Shown here: one piece after another, positions 28,889-42,757 of the stretch
Numbering within the stretch: the first letter of the stretch is position 1
Layout of the letters: each line of letters opens with the position of its first letter
DNA from: Azolla caroliniana
Lineage: Eukaryota > Polypodiophyta
Length of the DNA stretch: 64,000 bases
Assembly: GCA_043228905.1 (NCBI GenBank)
Contig: JBHGNT010000009.1
Span: 5,890,001 to 5,954,000 of the forward strand
Direction: 5' to 3'
Made by a program: the position numbers and the translations under genes
The notes under the pieces: generated by a model
Databases searched by the model: none
What the model was told of the DNA's origin: nothing
Seen by the model: only the letters and a program-made list of their open reading frames with translations

Positions 28889-31800
28889 TGACCCATGTGG
28901 TTTTGCATGACTTTCTAATGCTCATGAAACGTGTTTAATCCCATTACTAGGATTCAATCATTTTCCATTCTACCATTACATATTTGCTTAATCAAACTGA
29001 TGATCACATTATCCACCTAAAGATATCGTGGAAAGTTCTATTTTATTAGTAAAAATATAAAACATATATTACATTTGGGTCATAAAGACAATATTTCAAG
29101 CAACTTCGTTTTTGAAAACCACAACTCACTAACCAAGATTTGATAGACTAACTCGAGAAATCATTGGCATCACATACACACAAAAAAAGAAACTCAAGTA
29201 CTGTCAATAATATGAGACTTCTTGTAAACGCACAATGCAAAAATATTGTCTTCCAGATTTTGGTGTTTGTAATTAATACATATGTACACAGTTTTTTAGA
29301 TGGGCATTTTAAGTGTGTATATATGCAAGGTCTGTATGTGGCGAGTTGAAATAAACATCCAATTTACAACTTATTTGTGGATATGCATGTAGAGGTCGCA
29401 CGTCATACCAGCATACAATACACTTGGTGGCAAAGAAAACACAATCCGTCATTTCCAATAACAACACATTCAAAGCAATAATCCACGAGGTTCTTAATAT
29501 CGAGATCATGAGTTAAAACCTATTATGTCCATGATTTTGACACGTTTACACAAGTCATTCACGAGTTGCTCAATATGTAGCTTTCCAAACCAAGGGTTGA
29601 AATATTGTAATGTTGCCTTATGCATTCTAATAATATTTGGAATTAAGATAAACCTCTGACAAATATAAGCTAATAAAGAAAAGCGTTGACCTTTGTATGG
29701 GGACAAGCTTCCAAACTCCAATAATTTCGTTCTTAGATAATGTTGTTCTGTGGCGACATTTTAGACTTACGTTTCTGACGAACTTTCAACTCCTTAACTC
29801 ATTACAAAAACCTTTATGTGTTTCCCACGTGGAAAAGAAGCTATATTGTTAAATTAAAAACATAGCATTGTTGAATCATTAAATCTATTAGGTTGGGAGT
29901 TGTTTGAAGCGGTATATTATACATTGTAGTATTATAGAAAAAGTCTAATGTATATTTTTACCCCATTTTCATATCTTTACAATTTAACTCATCGATGACG
30001 TCTTTTAAAAATGGCATCCTAAATAAATCAGCTTTTTATACGTTTATATTGATAATTAAATATTAAAATTTGCACAATTAGCTAACGCCCATTAGTGTTA
30101 ATAACAAATTGGCCCATATCTTTGAAGTAAAGAATGAAAACACCAAGCATTTTGTGCACAATCTGGTGTAAACGAAATCTCTCTTGTTGGGAGAACCTCT
30201 TGACTATTATTTGGATTCATTTGTCTGATCGGTCATCACTCGGTTAAATTCATTAATGGATTGACAGATGCTTTGAGCGAGACTCGTGTGTACTGTCGAA
30301 CTAATTTTCTCGACCACTTTCATGTTCACCATATATTACCCATGAAACGTTGTGATACAACAAAGAAACATTTGGTATTCATATCACAGGTATAGTTACA
30401 CATATTTATTTACAAATGTACACATTACAATGAGCATACTATTCAATATGTATAGATATAGTTCACCACAAACAAAAAGAAATATTTGTTACTTCGCATG
30501 TGCGTCAAACTCTGCAAACTAGCTAGCCCATATCCCTCACAAGTACTAGGAAAACCATTGTGTCGCAAGTTTTTCTTGCTATCTTAATATTATTGATGAT
30601 TGCTCCTCTCATTTGAATACAACAGCATTAAAGTGGCTCAATGAAGAAGATATATGATTCGTTGTCCAAAGTAGATACACATTTTGTATGCATTTCACTT
30701 CATCATGAACGTCTCTCTTTGACTAATAATGATAGTGGCACAATGCACCAAAAATGTAGTCTTTTGAAGAGAAAGTCATCAAATTTTAATTCCCCCCCTT
30801 GTGCACAAGGATTATAGATTACATTATTTCCATTCTTGAAGTAAGTGCCCATATGCCCTATCCCTTTTGCTGAATTTGATTAAAAAAATTACTCTACATA
30901 CATATATATTACGATTTTGATGATGGAATACATAATATTTCATTGCCGAATAGTTTATACAATACCTACCTTTGTGGTCACAGAGTGTTATCCTAAGTTA
31001 CAAGAAGAGATGAGGAGTTACTGTTGTTAATATTAGCATGATGAACCCTATTAAATCATACTCGAGGATTAGGGTTAAACAAAATCATACAATATTGCTA
31101 ACTTGCATTGAGATGGTGGGATTTTGGGGCGTAATAATATATGTGCTACCATGCCCTATTTGTTGGGCTTTCCATACCCAAATAGTTACAAAATCAAGGG
31201 TTAACATATCAACATGGGGAGTTTATGAGGCGATGTGAATATAAATTACATGAGTAATATCCAAAAACCAATTATCATATTTGTTACAATCTTATTCGTT
31301 TGTACATGTTAATTTATGTTGTTATGTGACATAGAGAAGGTAAGTAATGCATCGTATGACAAGATGTTTCAAGCATGAAGGAATATGTATATTATTTGAG
31401 AAGTAAGTTTATTGAATGGTAACTCGGGACCACATGCTTTAGTCAAGAAAAGATAGCGATAACTAGTAAAACAATGGTGTGAAATAGCTAAGAAAGTTGT
31501 ATGCGAATTAGTGCGCATTTGAGTTGAGGAAGACAAAATATTTTGTGCTCACTAATCCCAACCTTATTGTGTTCTTCCATGACACACACATTTCAATCAA
31601 TTATCAACACTAGCATTGTATCAAATGAATGCAAAAAATAATGAAATTCCCCATCATTCATTTGATAAATGAAACTTACTTGTCGTAGTTTGCAAATTGC
31701 TATGGTACAAAAATTACACCTTTGAACTTGCCTAAAGTTAAACATGATTTGGTTCAACTTATTTCTCCCATTTGACGTAATGGCAAGCAACACAATGGAA

Positions 31801-34800
31801 TTGAAGGGGTTAGTAGCAAAACTTCACAGCGCAATGCGATACCTTATTTATTATTATAGTTGTTATAAATTCCAACATAAAGCACCAACAAATATGTGTG
31901 GTAGCCAAACGCAATAGGGACGATATCATTTTGATCTAACTTGAAGATCTTTGAATAGGAATTTCAATACACGAGAATAAGCATATGCAGCAAGCCCATT
32001 CTAATTCTATGACACATGCAAACACTCATCATGTATGTTTTCCTTGAACATAAAGAGCATCGTATCTTTAATAAATAAATGTATACATTTGAAAAGTGTT
32101 TCTTGGTTCCCGTATGTTATCAATGGTACAAATCAAGCCATCATAACACACCATAATGGTGATCTTATGCGAAAAAGGCGACTCATTACAAACAATAAAG
32201 AAAGTTGTTAGGAGTCAGGACTATTTCAATAACTCTATGTTTAAAAGCACCATGTGGAATGAACAACTACCATTCTCAAACACATAAATGCGACAAATTA
32301 TTGATCCAAAAGAAGGAAACGGGAGAAATGAAATGGAGATGTAATCTCATAACCATAGTTGTAGGAAGGCTCCAAAGTTATTATGCACTATGCTCGACAA
32401 GTATTTTGTTTGTTGTGTAAGCAAATTTTTCACTATTCTCACACATTTCCATAAGACTACACTTTATGCACTGAATATGATGTTCCCTACTTCACAGATA
32501 TAATTCAACGTATGACATGACATCTTTCTAAGGAATGGAACCTACTTGGTGAATTTAAACCTCGGTTGCACATTTTTACATATGTACATATTTTGGATTG
32601 TCGCAACAATATAAAGAAAAACATCTTTATGTGACTTCCTACCTGTGAGATAGAGAATGCAATGTTTTAGGTTAAAAAAAACAATTTGCAATCGTCTCTC
32701 TATGGAAAATATATATTCAATGCCACCACTTAATCATGGGATTGTGTCAGTATTCATGTCGCAAAATAATGCATCAATGTAAAGTAGTTGCAAGAGAAGT
32801 TGTCAGAAAATGAAATGTACTTTATAATCATGCAAGATGGAGTTCTTAGGAAATTGTATCATGTGAACACGCAAACCCCCAAAGCTTGAAATAATTGCCT
32901 TCAATTGGCATTTCACTTTATCATTGTTGGCTCTCTTCTGAAGAGGAGGCGACATATAGTTTTTCGAAGCCAAGTTTGAAAAGACATAAAACGGTGGCAC
33001 AAAACAAACTCTTATTTTAACTAAAATTTCGAGCTCCTATTTTTAATAAATCATATTTCCTCTGTATAATGCTTTGGTCATTGTTACCTTGTATCAGAAT
33101 TTCCCTTTCTTAAATTACACTTTGAAGGCAGTTCCCATGTAAGAGTTCAATGCATCACATTGTGTGCTTTTGTCTAGTTTCACCCCAACATGTGAACAAC
33201 TTTCTTTCGCCATCTAAATTGTGAATCTCATTAAATCATGTTTAATATGAGCACACAACTTTTCGTGGTACACAAAGAATAAATTTGCGAGCTAATCAAT
33301 TCCCATTGAAACAAAAAACTGACCGACCTTGGTATCATTGCTTCGATCTTTGTTTACGGTGTTCCCCAAAGGCTTCAACGAATATCATACTTTCTCCTAC
33401 CTTATTGTAAATTAATGCTACTAATATTGTAGTTGAGTTTTATCCTATGGCGATGCTCTCCAATGTGACATCAATGCAAAAAAAGTGACATTTTCCTAGT
33501 GGCTCTCCTCATTGAAAACTCAATTGCTTAAAAAGGTAAATAGATTATGAGATAAGTTTAGATATCTCTGCATTGCTTCTCCTTGCATGTTCCCCCTCTT
33601 CACAAATTAATGTCCTAGATCATTACAAGGAGTATAAGAGGTTGGGCATCATTCTCCCGGTTTCTATTTCATGGGAGTAAATTGTTGAGTGCCTATTTTA
33701 CTCCATGATAAACCATCCAAACCCACGTAAGTAGGTAAAAGCTACCAACTTCAATGGGTGTTTTCAACAACGATCATTCAAACTTCAAGGACTATATAGA
33801 GACATACACCTATGGTGATTTAGAATGTGGCACACAAGATGTGTGATGCTTGAAAAGTAATATATTTGATATGAAACGTACGTATTTGATTATGGTTGAA
33901 AAATAATGTATTGTCATTTCCTCAACAATGTTAATTATGATCTTTAATCGTATTTTAAGTATGCACAATATTTATCATATTTGGCAACTAAATCTCTTTG
34001 AAACCTTGCACAATGGAGTACACATTCTTGATAGGAACTAAATAGTATATCATTTGTTGAGAATACTGTATCCACCATGGTCTTGTCACCTTGGTTCTTC
34101 ATGGTTGTTTTCTTCCATTTAGGTAGGTTCAACCCCCTAACCAATTAAAAGAACACAATACATACAACTAAAATGATTGTACCATGGTGGTAATTGAGTA
34201 GGAAGACAATGTGGCATTTGTTCCAAAAAACAGAACCCCCTAAGGAAACTTTCTTCAGTTATTGATTTTTATGACAATGAATGGATAATGCTATTCTACT
34301 TTTGTCCTTCTACTATGATTCACTATGAACATGGATAGTCTCATCAATAGTCGAACACTCCTCTTCCGTAACCAAGCTTTTCTTTATAATTATCATTTCA
34401 ATGGGGTTCTCGTTAAAAATAACATTATAGATTTTGTGTGGATAATAGTATCATTACTTCTTTGTTATTTAAAATTAATCAAAAATATGTTTTGTAGGGT
34501 TTGGGCTTGTTTTGTTTAACTAGTTGTTGGAGGTGTTGTTATGCATTAGGTTGATCATTTTTATAAAAGAGGCAAAGGACATATGGAAGGTGGCTAAATT
34601 TTGGTGTTCGGGGGGGGGGGGGGGGGGGGGGGAGGGGGAGCTCACCATTTGCCAAAGTTTTTTTGGGAATGGAACATGAAACTCACGATCAAATGAAAAA
34701 GAATGTGAACAACAAAGGTGATATCCTTGCTTTATAATTCATAGTTTTTTTACTCTAGGTTTAATTAATCTTGCCATTGCTCGTCTTAATTCATGGCCGT

Positions 34801-37595
34801 TTCTAAAGAAACAAAATTTAACTAATATACGAGCTAGGAATGCAACTTATACATACACAAAGAAGTCCAACATATATGTGATTAGTTCTATGATCTACCT
34901 TCTTGATATCGTCACTTTGTGAAACTTAAATAGTTGTGGATTAGTTTATTTAATTGTAATTTGGATATGTTTGGTTTTCTTAACATACACAATTTGCTAT
35001 TGGTGTGCTCGATGAAACACTATGGCGTGCATTTTCATCTACACTATGACACCTTATATCTGGTACATTTTCTTTCTAAGTGGGCTTTCATAAAGTAAAG
35101 ATTTGATTCACCTTTACAATCTATTGTTACGTATAAATCAAACATTTATCTACCTAAATGTTCAATATTTTTTTAAAGTACTACATTGCTTAGTATCTTA
35201 TCCGGATGTACTACGATTTTATGTAGATACATTTAGATATGCATACTAACATTGTTGGCTAGTGTGTGTTTGCACGTGCACACAAGTACACGTATATGCA
35301 ATTTATTGTCATTTATACAACATATGTGGATCGAGCAAAACAAAAGAATGAAAGTTCCTTTACCATAAGAGGTGACATCTGAACCTAACCTACAATGCTC
35401 AATAATTAACAACCGAGAAATTTTGTTGAATTATGGAATTATGCAAACTGAAATTGATTTGAACAGTAGCAACCTTGAAGCAGAGAAACTTACCTTGTTA
35501 AACATTCCCAATTTAGTGGGCCACATTTCTATTTGTTGTATGGTTGGTTGTCTTTGTCACTACCCATCACTTGGTTATTGGATGAAATGCTTGCAATTAA
35601 CAACTCCCATTAAATTATTGATTTATATATTGTTGTGAATTGTAAAGGAGAGAGAAAGATAAGGGGAAAAAGTGCAGCACATGCTATTTTGCGAACTACT
35701 TGTTGTTTTAATGTTCAATTATGTGATTAGTTAAGCTTCAACGACAATTTTGCAGATGTTGGCTTTGGAAATTTATCATCTTGTATTCTCAGCCTTGAAA
35801 ACATTGATGATTTGTAAAGGAGGTCAAAAGCTATTTACACCTGTATGATTCCACACATACGATGTTAAGACAATGTGTATTGAGTTGGCATGATCATGCA
35901 TTGTCTATGTAGGAATCTTTGTGAAAGTCTCTCTCCTTTTGCAAAACTCTATGTATGTCATTACTTGCGAGAGAAAGAGAGGAAAAAAAAAGATAGAGAC
36001 ATGGAGGGGTGAAGCATTCTGCATGTTTTCCTCACATAATCATGTCGTTGTTGCTCATCACATTGCTAAGCATATTTATGCCATAGATAAAGCAATTGCC
36101 TTATATATATCATCAATTTTCTTATGCATAGAAACATTATCTATTTTCTTTTTGGGTTCCTTTTCATTATTGGACACAAACTCATACTAAAGGTTCGTTT
36201 GTGAAACATACTAAAACCTAATCTATTCTATTTGAGACATTGGGCCATTTTTTGTCTTCATATTGCAATTACTTCTAATAGAAATGTGAAATGAATGAAG
36301 AAAAAATAGACATAATTTGTCTCCATATTGTGGTTACTTCTAATAGAAAACGTGAAATGAATGAAGAAAAATAGGGAATAATTAAAACTATCTTGATGCA
36401 TGTTTAGATGTGATTGTTATAGATTGAATATGGAAATGCAACTTTAAAACAAGATATCACAACTCCACGACAAGACAAAGACAGGAGCATTGTCAAAACA
36501 TCATGAGTTGATGACCCAAATTTGATCCTAAAGTCTCTCAAGAAATAATGATATATTATTTACTTGTTTAATGTGGTCATGCTTTAGTATAAGATGTCTC
36601 TTGCTTAATTAGAGAGCATATATATGTGCCTAGGAGGTGTTGATAGGTATGCTAAATTGGTACATTGGGTAATCTCCCCACGCTTGATCTCTTGCTTGGT
36701 GGCACACTCTTAAGTAGGCCTCTCCATTCTCAATATCAAGATCATGGATGCATAGGAGAGTGATTTCTCAACCCACTTTGAACAACATGGGGAAGATGAG
36801 ATGTAGTTGAGCTCACTCCATCATTAAATGATGGGCCTATATACAATATTGTTGCAATTTGCTATTTGTGCCATTTGTCATTTGTTTATCTTTTGCATTT
36901 CTTTGTATGCATCCTAAGGTTGGATTGGTAATCATCAAACCCCTCATCTAATGACTCACGTCCCTCTTCTCAATTAGTATATTTGAATATGGAGCGGTCG
37001 CTTTGACCAAAAGGTAGCATCCCAAGGAAGCAACTTGCACATTCCCAATGTCATTCCATGGAGATATTTTCTTCTTCACAAACCTCTCTATTCCATGGAA
37101 TTGTATGATCTTTGTCTACCATTAAGATTGCATTCGAATTCAAATGCATGTTAACTAACCTAATCATATCTCAACCAATTAACGTTTATCAAGACATCTC
37201 TTCCCAAGTTTCTGATAAACCTTGAATATTCTATATTAAAACCTTGGTAGGTGAAGGATTCATAACCATCTTGTTGCTTGGTGTGAAATTTGAATAACCT
37301 AATATATAGATTTCCCTATGTTGATGGATAAAGTGTGTTGTCTGCACATGAGAAAAGCACTACATAATTTGCATAATGAAGTAGCACAACTAAATGTTGC
37401 ACAAGTTTGGTCTTGCCAGTTTTTTAGTTTGTGATGCTTACATGATGAACGCTTCTAAAATATTTGCAAACCAAATGGAGTGGTGAGAAGGGCAAGCTTA
37501 CTTTGCCACAAGAATCAAAATGAGCATGTTCTACAAAAGAATTGGTCTTGCATTTTCAACACATATGGTAGTTGTTCACAAACAGGTACTGTCAC
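28889..37595. other. Large AT-rich spacer, no gene recognised
   Basis: About 8.7 kb with no open frame over ~90 codons, no recognisable protein and no matched transposon ends that I could find. A local ~66-bp tandem duplication sits at about 36260-36390 (TTACTTCTAATAGAAA and GTGAAATGAATGAAGAAAA repeated). Confidence 0.5.
34610..34640 (+). repeat. Homopolymer G run (G23-A-G5)
   Basis: Twenty-three consecutive G, then A and GGGGG, in otherwise AT-rich DNA. Confidence 0.95.
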
Positions 37596-37603
37596 ATTAT
37601 GAT

Positions 37604-37981
37604 TAAAAATTGGCAACAGTTCGGTTTGAACAGAACCGAACTGCAAAACCGCAACTTAACGGCTTGGTTTAGGTTTAGGGTTTTAAAAACAGTTCGGTTC
37701 AGTTTTAATAGCCAAAAACCGCATTTTTAGACCTTATTCTCACATTTTAGGAACATCTTAAAAATTTTAAAAAAATGAAATATTATAAATTTTAAAAAAT
37801 AAAAAAATTGACCTATGTTGAAACCGAAACCGAAACCGAACTAGGAAACCGTGGTTTTTACGGTTTGAATTTTTTTTAACGGTTCGGTTTAACGGTTTCA
37901 TGGTTCAGTTCAAGTTTTTTTAATTTTAAATGGTTCAGTTCCAAACCGGTTCGGTTTGGACCCTCCTGTTGCCAATTGTTA
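37604..37981. mobile_element. hAT-type MITE, 378 bp, with 8-bp target duplication
   Basis: Ends are inverted repeats TAAAAATTGGCAACAG / TAACAATTGGCAACAG (15 of 16 match), flanked by perfect 8-bp direct repeats ATTATGAT (37596-37603 and 37982-37989). The subterminal regions are dense in GGTTCGGTTT / AACCGAACC motifs in both orientations, typical of plant hAT MITEs. No coding capacity. Confidence 0.9.
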
Positions 37982-37989
37982 ATTATGAT

Positions 37990-39085
37990 ACTCATCACAT
38001 ATACAAGTTTTGGTTGTACCTTCAAAACAACAATCATCTCACAAAGCCACCATGAGAATACCTTTGTGCTATAGAAATTTGATAATGTTTCTTTTGATAT
38101 CTACATGTTTTCACAACTCTACATAGTTTGTAAAATGACAATGTTACTTTAGCACAAACTCAACAATTTATACGAAGAAACAATCATCATTGTACTTACG
38201 CAATTCCTTTTTTTCCTTCGTGACAAAACATATACAAGATTTTTATAAATGTTCAGTGACCTCATATGATGTACAAGGTATATAAATATAGGCACATCAA
38301 AGACTACTCCCAAATTGAACCTATTCATCGAACCATGTAGGAATAAGAAAATTCCTATGAGTGCTATATGTTGGCATTCACTTGAATTTCAGTTCCCCTG
38401 AAGAAAGCCATATTACCCAACACCAACAAAGAAATAACCCAATTATAGAAATTCAAAGGGTGCATGATCACTTGTGTTCATTTGCCTCCGCTAACATGAT
38501 CGATACAAATTCTTTGATAATGATCAAGTTTCTATTTAAAAATCATTGTCGATTTAGGAAAGAAACAAGTGAACAGTCTTGTGTAGCAATGTAATTAGAG
38601 GATTTGTACATACTCCAAGAGTGATTGGCTCATGAATACATACAATGTTGAATAATTCTAGATGAGGGTGCTCTAAATCCAGATAGACATGAGTAATTGC
38701 AGGGACAAATTCCACTATACTCCTGATTTTTTTTCTTGTTTTCAGTTTTTGTTATATCCCCAAATTATCAACCCCATAAGTAAAAAAAGGGATGAGTTGA
38801 CCATATAATCGAAGTAGGGAGATAAATTAACCACCTAATTGCTAATTAACTTCTCATGAGTCGTTAACCAAGGGCACTTGGGAAAATCAAGGATATATCA
38901 GCGATTTTTCTGTGTCTGAATGTTTAGTTACCACGTAACACTGAACTTACCTCATATGGAAGTGGACTCAAAACTTTTAGGAAGCTCATCACTCGTAACT
39001 ATGTTTGACACTCCATGTATATAACTGAATTATCATCAACCATATTTCTACTGTCCATGCATGTTCTCGACAAACTCATTTAATA
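37990..39085. other. Spacer, nothing recognised
   Basis: AT-rich, no open frame with family resemblance. Confidence 0.5.
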
Positions 39086-39775
39086 ATTCTGTTGCATGAA
39101 TGCAACACTTTTGCCATTTCTACATGGGTTTAACAATGGAGTTGATGAAACAATAGACATAACTGAAATTCAAGTGCTCCACAAATTTTTTTCGATAATA
39201 TCTTTGCATGGAATGCATCATCACTTTTGCCATTTCTACATGGGTTTAAGAATAAACTTGACGAAACAATAGTGATAACTGAAATTCAGAGTTGCTCCAC
39301 AAATTCATTTAAATAATTTGGTTGCATGGATGCAATACTTTAGCCATCTCTACATGGGTGTAAGTATGGATTTGATGAAATGTGAAGATACTTCATATGA
39401 GATATACCCATATGACTACACAGGGACTGCTTGAACAAAATGACACATTTTGTGGTGCAATATTTTAGCCATCTCTACAAGGGTGTAAGTATGGATTTGA
39501 TGAAATGTTAAGTATCTTCACCATAGTGATGAAACACTGGTGAAGATACTTCGCATGAGATGTACCCATGCAACTACACAGGGAATAACTGAACAAAATG
39601 ACACATTTTGTGATGCAATACTTTTGCCATTTCTACATGGGTGTAAGTATGGATTTGTTGAAATGTTAAGTATCTTCACAGTAGTGATGAAACAATGTGG
39701 TGAAGATACGTCACATGAGATGCACCCATGCAACTACATGGGGAATAATTAAACAGAATGTCACATTTTGTCAAG
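39086..39775. repeat. Degenerate tandem array, two alternating unit types
   Basis: Repeats anchored on GCCAT(T/C)TCTACATGGGT(T/G)TAA recur at about 39114, 39230, 39341, 39469 and 39625. The first units continue with GATGAAACAATAG.CATAACTGAAATTCA. The later ones continue with GGATTTG.TGAAATGTTAAGTATCTTCA, CCCAT.CAACTACA.GGG and ACACATTTTGTG. Unit length drifts from ~115 to ~155 bp. Confidence 0.75.
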
Positions 39776-40843
39776 GGGAAGGAAATCTCCTAGTCCCTGT
39801 TACTTTAATTGTTGATATTCTAATGCCTTTGCTAAGTGTTCAAATGTGAGTGTATGCATGCATACATGTAGATCAATCAACACATCTTTACTATATTTCT
39901 GATCACTTTTGTCTATCCTGATAAAGGGCTAAGGAATCGAGATAATATGTCTCGCTCATCGATTGGCCCATAACACCTGCCTGTCCACGCACACATATAC
40001 ACACATACATCAATGTATGATCTGTCAAACACCAAAACCTTATCAGTTGGCCCATATTAAGCAAAGATGAATCATTAGTTATGATCATTACGACAGGAAA
40101 ACATAATGTTATAGCTCCTTGTATCAAACCTCGTGGTTGTACTCATACTTGGTCATTCTCCAAATTACATAGTTGCTTCCTTGCTCTTTCAATTGTGAGC
40201 TTTGATGGAAGTATCTATTTATGCAATCCTCATGTTTTATGAAGGTTGTAACAAGGTATTTGAGCATTGAGATCCTCCACTTACAATTGAACAAGGTTGA
40301 GGAGGAGGAAATAATTGCAAAGGCAGAGGCAATTGAGATCCTCTCACTCTGGCAGTGCAATGGGAGCTGACAACTTGTGCAACTAGACATGGGGCTCTCA
40401 GCAACGTACAGCCATGACTGTGAGTGATGCCTCTGAGAGCATTGGCAATCTTAACTTCTGACCTGTCAGTGTGCCCGCTTCAATTTGCCGATGCCAATCT
40501 ACTGTACTGTACTGCCTTTGCTTGATTCTCTCTTCTAATTGTTGCTTATCATACACACATGTCCGAAAACTCTGTGGTTTTGCTATAATGTTATGCAAGT
40601 CGTCTATAAGACCCGCACAATACAAACCAAACAAAATGGGAACACAAATGGAATAAAAAGAAGAAGCTTATATTGTAGAGATCCTCAATATGGTTATAGT
40701 TGGGAGATGATGCAATGGAGATGCATCCTCATGTGCTACTAAGTGAATGGATATAGATAGATACGTCTTAGTTCGGTCAACTAAAGTTGTCTTATATGCT
40801 AGGGTCACTAACCATCTGTTGCCTTCATCTACTACTTTGATTC
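39776..40843. other. Spacer with one unexplained open frame
   Basis: Mostly non-coding. On the minus strand 40634-40398 encodes 78 aa of ordinary, non-repetitive composition (VYDKQQLEERIKQRQYSTVD in the middle). I do not recognise it and see no splice acceptor or continuation, so it is not called as a gene. Confidence 0.35.
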
Positions 40844-41299
40844 CATAGTTGTTAAAAAACATGTATTCTACGTTTAGAATACACTTTAAAATACTCAGAA
40901 GTATTCTAACTGTATTCTATGTTTTAGAACTGCCATTTTTCAAAATTACTTTAAAATACTCAGAAGTATTCTAACTGTATTCTATGTTTTAGAACTGCCA
41001 TTTTTCAAAATTTCACGTATTCTACATATTTAACAAGTATTTTAACATTTCAAAATAGTTTAAAAATATTTTAATTAAATTTTTTTTTTTTTGAAAACAA
41101 AACTTCAAAATTTAAGAAGTATTGAATGTGTTTTACAAGTATTCTATGTATTTAAAGTATTCTAAGTGTATTCTTAGTATTTAACGTATTTTACTGATAA
41201 AATACGTATTCTAAGTACTTTATAAAAAGTTAGAATATTTGTAGAATACTTAGCATACACATTCTGTGTGTATTATATGCTAAGTATTCTTTAACTATG
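40844..41299. mobile_element. hAT-like MITE, 456 bp, with 8-bp target duplication
   Basis: Inverted ends CATAGTTGTTAAA / CATAGTTAAAGAATAC, flanked by direct repeats TTTGATTC (40836-40843 and 41300-41307). The interior is built from GTATTCTA/TAGAATAC motifs. A 65-bp segment is duplicated in tandem (40883-40947, 40948-41012). No coding capacity. Confidence 0.82.
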
Positions 41300-41308
41300 T
41301 TTGATTCC

Positions 41309-41898
41309 TAGACCAACTACTTAAAAACTTATACTCAGTTCTAACTCGATCAAACAGAAATCATGTTCTGTCTTTTAATACGGAAAAGAAGGAAACCAAT
41401 CACCATTAACTTATGGATTTTTATGTGGAAGCAAGAACAGACAACCCTAAAAAACTCTTGTAGCATTTTTCTGTTTTTTGTTCGCACATTTAGAACCTCC
41501 TCTTCCCTGCATTCATTCAAAGAAAAGAAAAGAAAAAAGAAAATCACATACCTCTCTCTCTCTCTCTCGAAAGTCTCATCCAATCCATCCTGATGATGAG
41601 CAGATCCAACAAAAATCTCTGATCTTGTCTCTTCGACCACCAGAGGAATTCCCGAGGCCGTTTCCTTCTGGGGTCAGTGAGAATTTTCAAGGCTGTCTCT
41701 GCGCTGCCGTGCAAAGAGGAAAGGTGGTCAGAGAGGCAGCTATGGCAGAGGAGGACTGATGGCTGGGTCCAATAAAGAAAGCATGTGAAGAATGTCTGGA
41801 ACAGGGGAGGGAGCAAAGGGGGCTATTCTTGTAAATTTGGGAAACTTTAGATAATCCACTCATCCTCCCGATATGTATATGTATATGTATTTGTATCA
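41309..41898. other. Left flank of the inverted element pair
   Basis: Higher-GC DNA. On the minus strand an open frame at 41816-41544 ends near GAGAG|GTATGTG, which could be a donor. No recognised protein. A (CT)n lies at 41553-41568. Confidence 0.35.
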
Positions 41899-41907
41899 AT
41901 GTATATT
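41899..41907. repeat. Target-site duplication 1, outer copy
   Basis: ATGTATATT next to the left end of element A. Its partner is AATATACAT (reverse complement) at 43454-43462, next to element B. Confidence 0.82.
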
Positions 41908-42034
41908 GCTCGTGACTAGCTACTGCCAAATATTTAAGAGGGCAAGTGAGGGAATCGCGGAGAGGGACGGTGCAAGTCGCACCGCTGATGGCGTGTTCGA
42001 TCTCCACCGTCCAAGATGGATAAAAAGCTGACAA

Positions 42035-42275
42035 CATCTGTCACCAAGAGCCCGACTTTGTGAAAAGGAGCCCGATTCTCTAACAACCTCTGTCACCAAG
42101 AGCCCGACTCTGTCAAAAGGAGCCCTGCTGCTGTCAGAAAACCTCTGTAAGCAGGAGCCCGACTCTGTCAGAAGGATCCCCGTTGTCTGACAACATCAGT
42201 AAGAAGGAGCACGACTCTGTCAAAAGGAGCCCCGTTGTTTGACAACCTCTGTCATCAGGAGCCCGACTTAAAAAC
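42035..42275. repeat. Subterminal minisatellite in arm of element A
   Basis: Repeats of AGGAGCCCGACTCTGTCAAA and CGTTGT.TGACAACCTCTGTCA alternate about five times. The same array, inverted, is in B's outer arm (about 49785-49970); a simpler GGAGCCCGACTC array lies in both inner arms (~43150-43205, ~43635-43690). Confidence 0.85.
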
Positions 42276-42463
42276 AAACATCAAAAACTCAAAAAAATGG
42301 TAAGTGTACAACAAATATTTTCCATGAAAATGATCATAAAATTTCTCAAAAAAACCTAAAGATTCAAATAACAAGTCTTACATAAAATATTAAAACGTCA
42401 AATGGTGACAACCCTAAAATGAAATATGAATATACACGTTACATATTGAGATTATGGCTCATG

Positions 42464-42757
42464 TTAGGATGATTGCAAGATGCAACCACAATTTTTACAA
42501 CATGTAACATTCAAGTCCCTTGAAGTCAAGGTCAAGCCATCGCAACGCAAACACCGAACCTTCTCATGGTCACATATTGGCAATCGCCTCCTAGCTCGAC
42601 TTGCACCTCTTTGTAGCTTTCCGGAGTGGGATTTGGAAGTGTTTGGGGAGCTGCCAATAAGTTCTTGCGAGATGTCTATTGTTGCACTTCTTTTGGCACC
42701 GATTTGTTGGTTGCGACTTATTGATCTGTCATCTTCTTCAAGATTCTTATCAAGATT
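42464..42757 (-). pseudogene. C-terminal cysteine-rich remnant in element A
   Basis: Open frame of 97 codons ending just inside the arm. The last 45 residues hold RCLRCDG and CCKNCGC, a possible zinc-binding CxxC...CCxxCxC arrangement. Orientation is towards the outer end, matching the direction of the gene in element B, so this is probably the 3' end of the same cargo gene. There is no upstream part. Function unknown. Confidence 0.45.

Noticed and set aside
23078-28893. 5-bp target duplication around copia-1
   Set aside because: TGTAC and TGACC match at only three of five bases; not reported as a duplication.
29164-36190. Scattered 60-90 codon open frames in the AT-rich spacer
   Set aside because: No family motifs, no codon bias, no splice-linked continuity.
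40398-40634. 78-aa minus-strand open frame as a host gene
   Set aside because: Ordinary composition but no recognised family, no acceptor upstream and no continuing exon.
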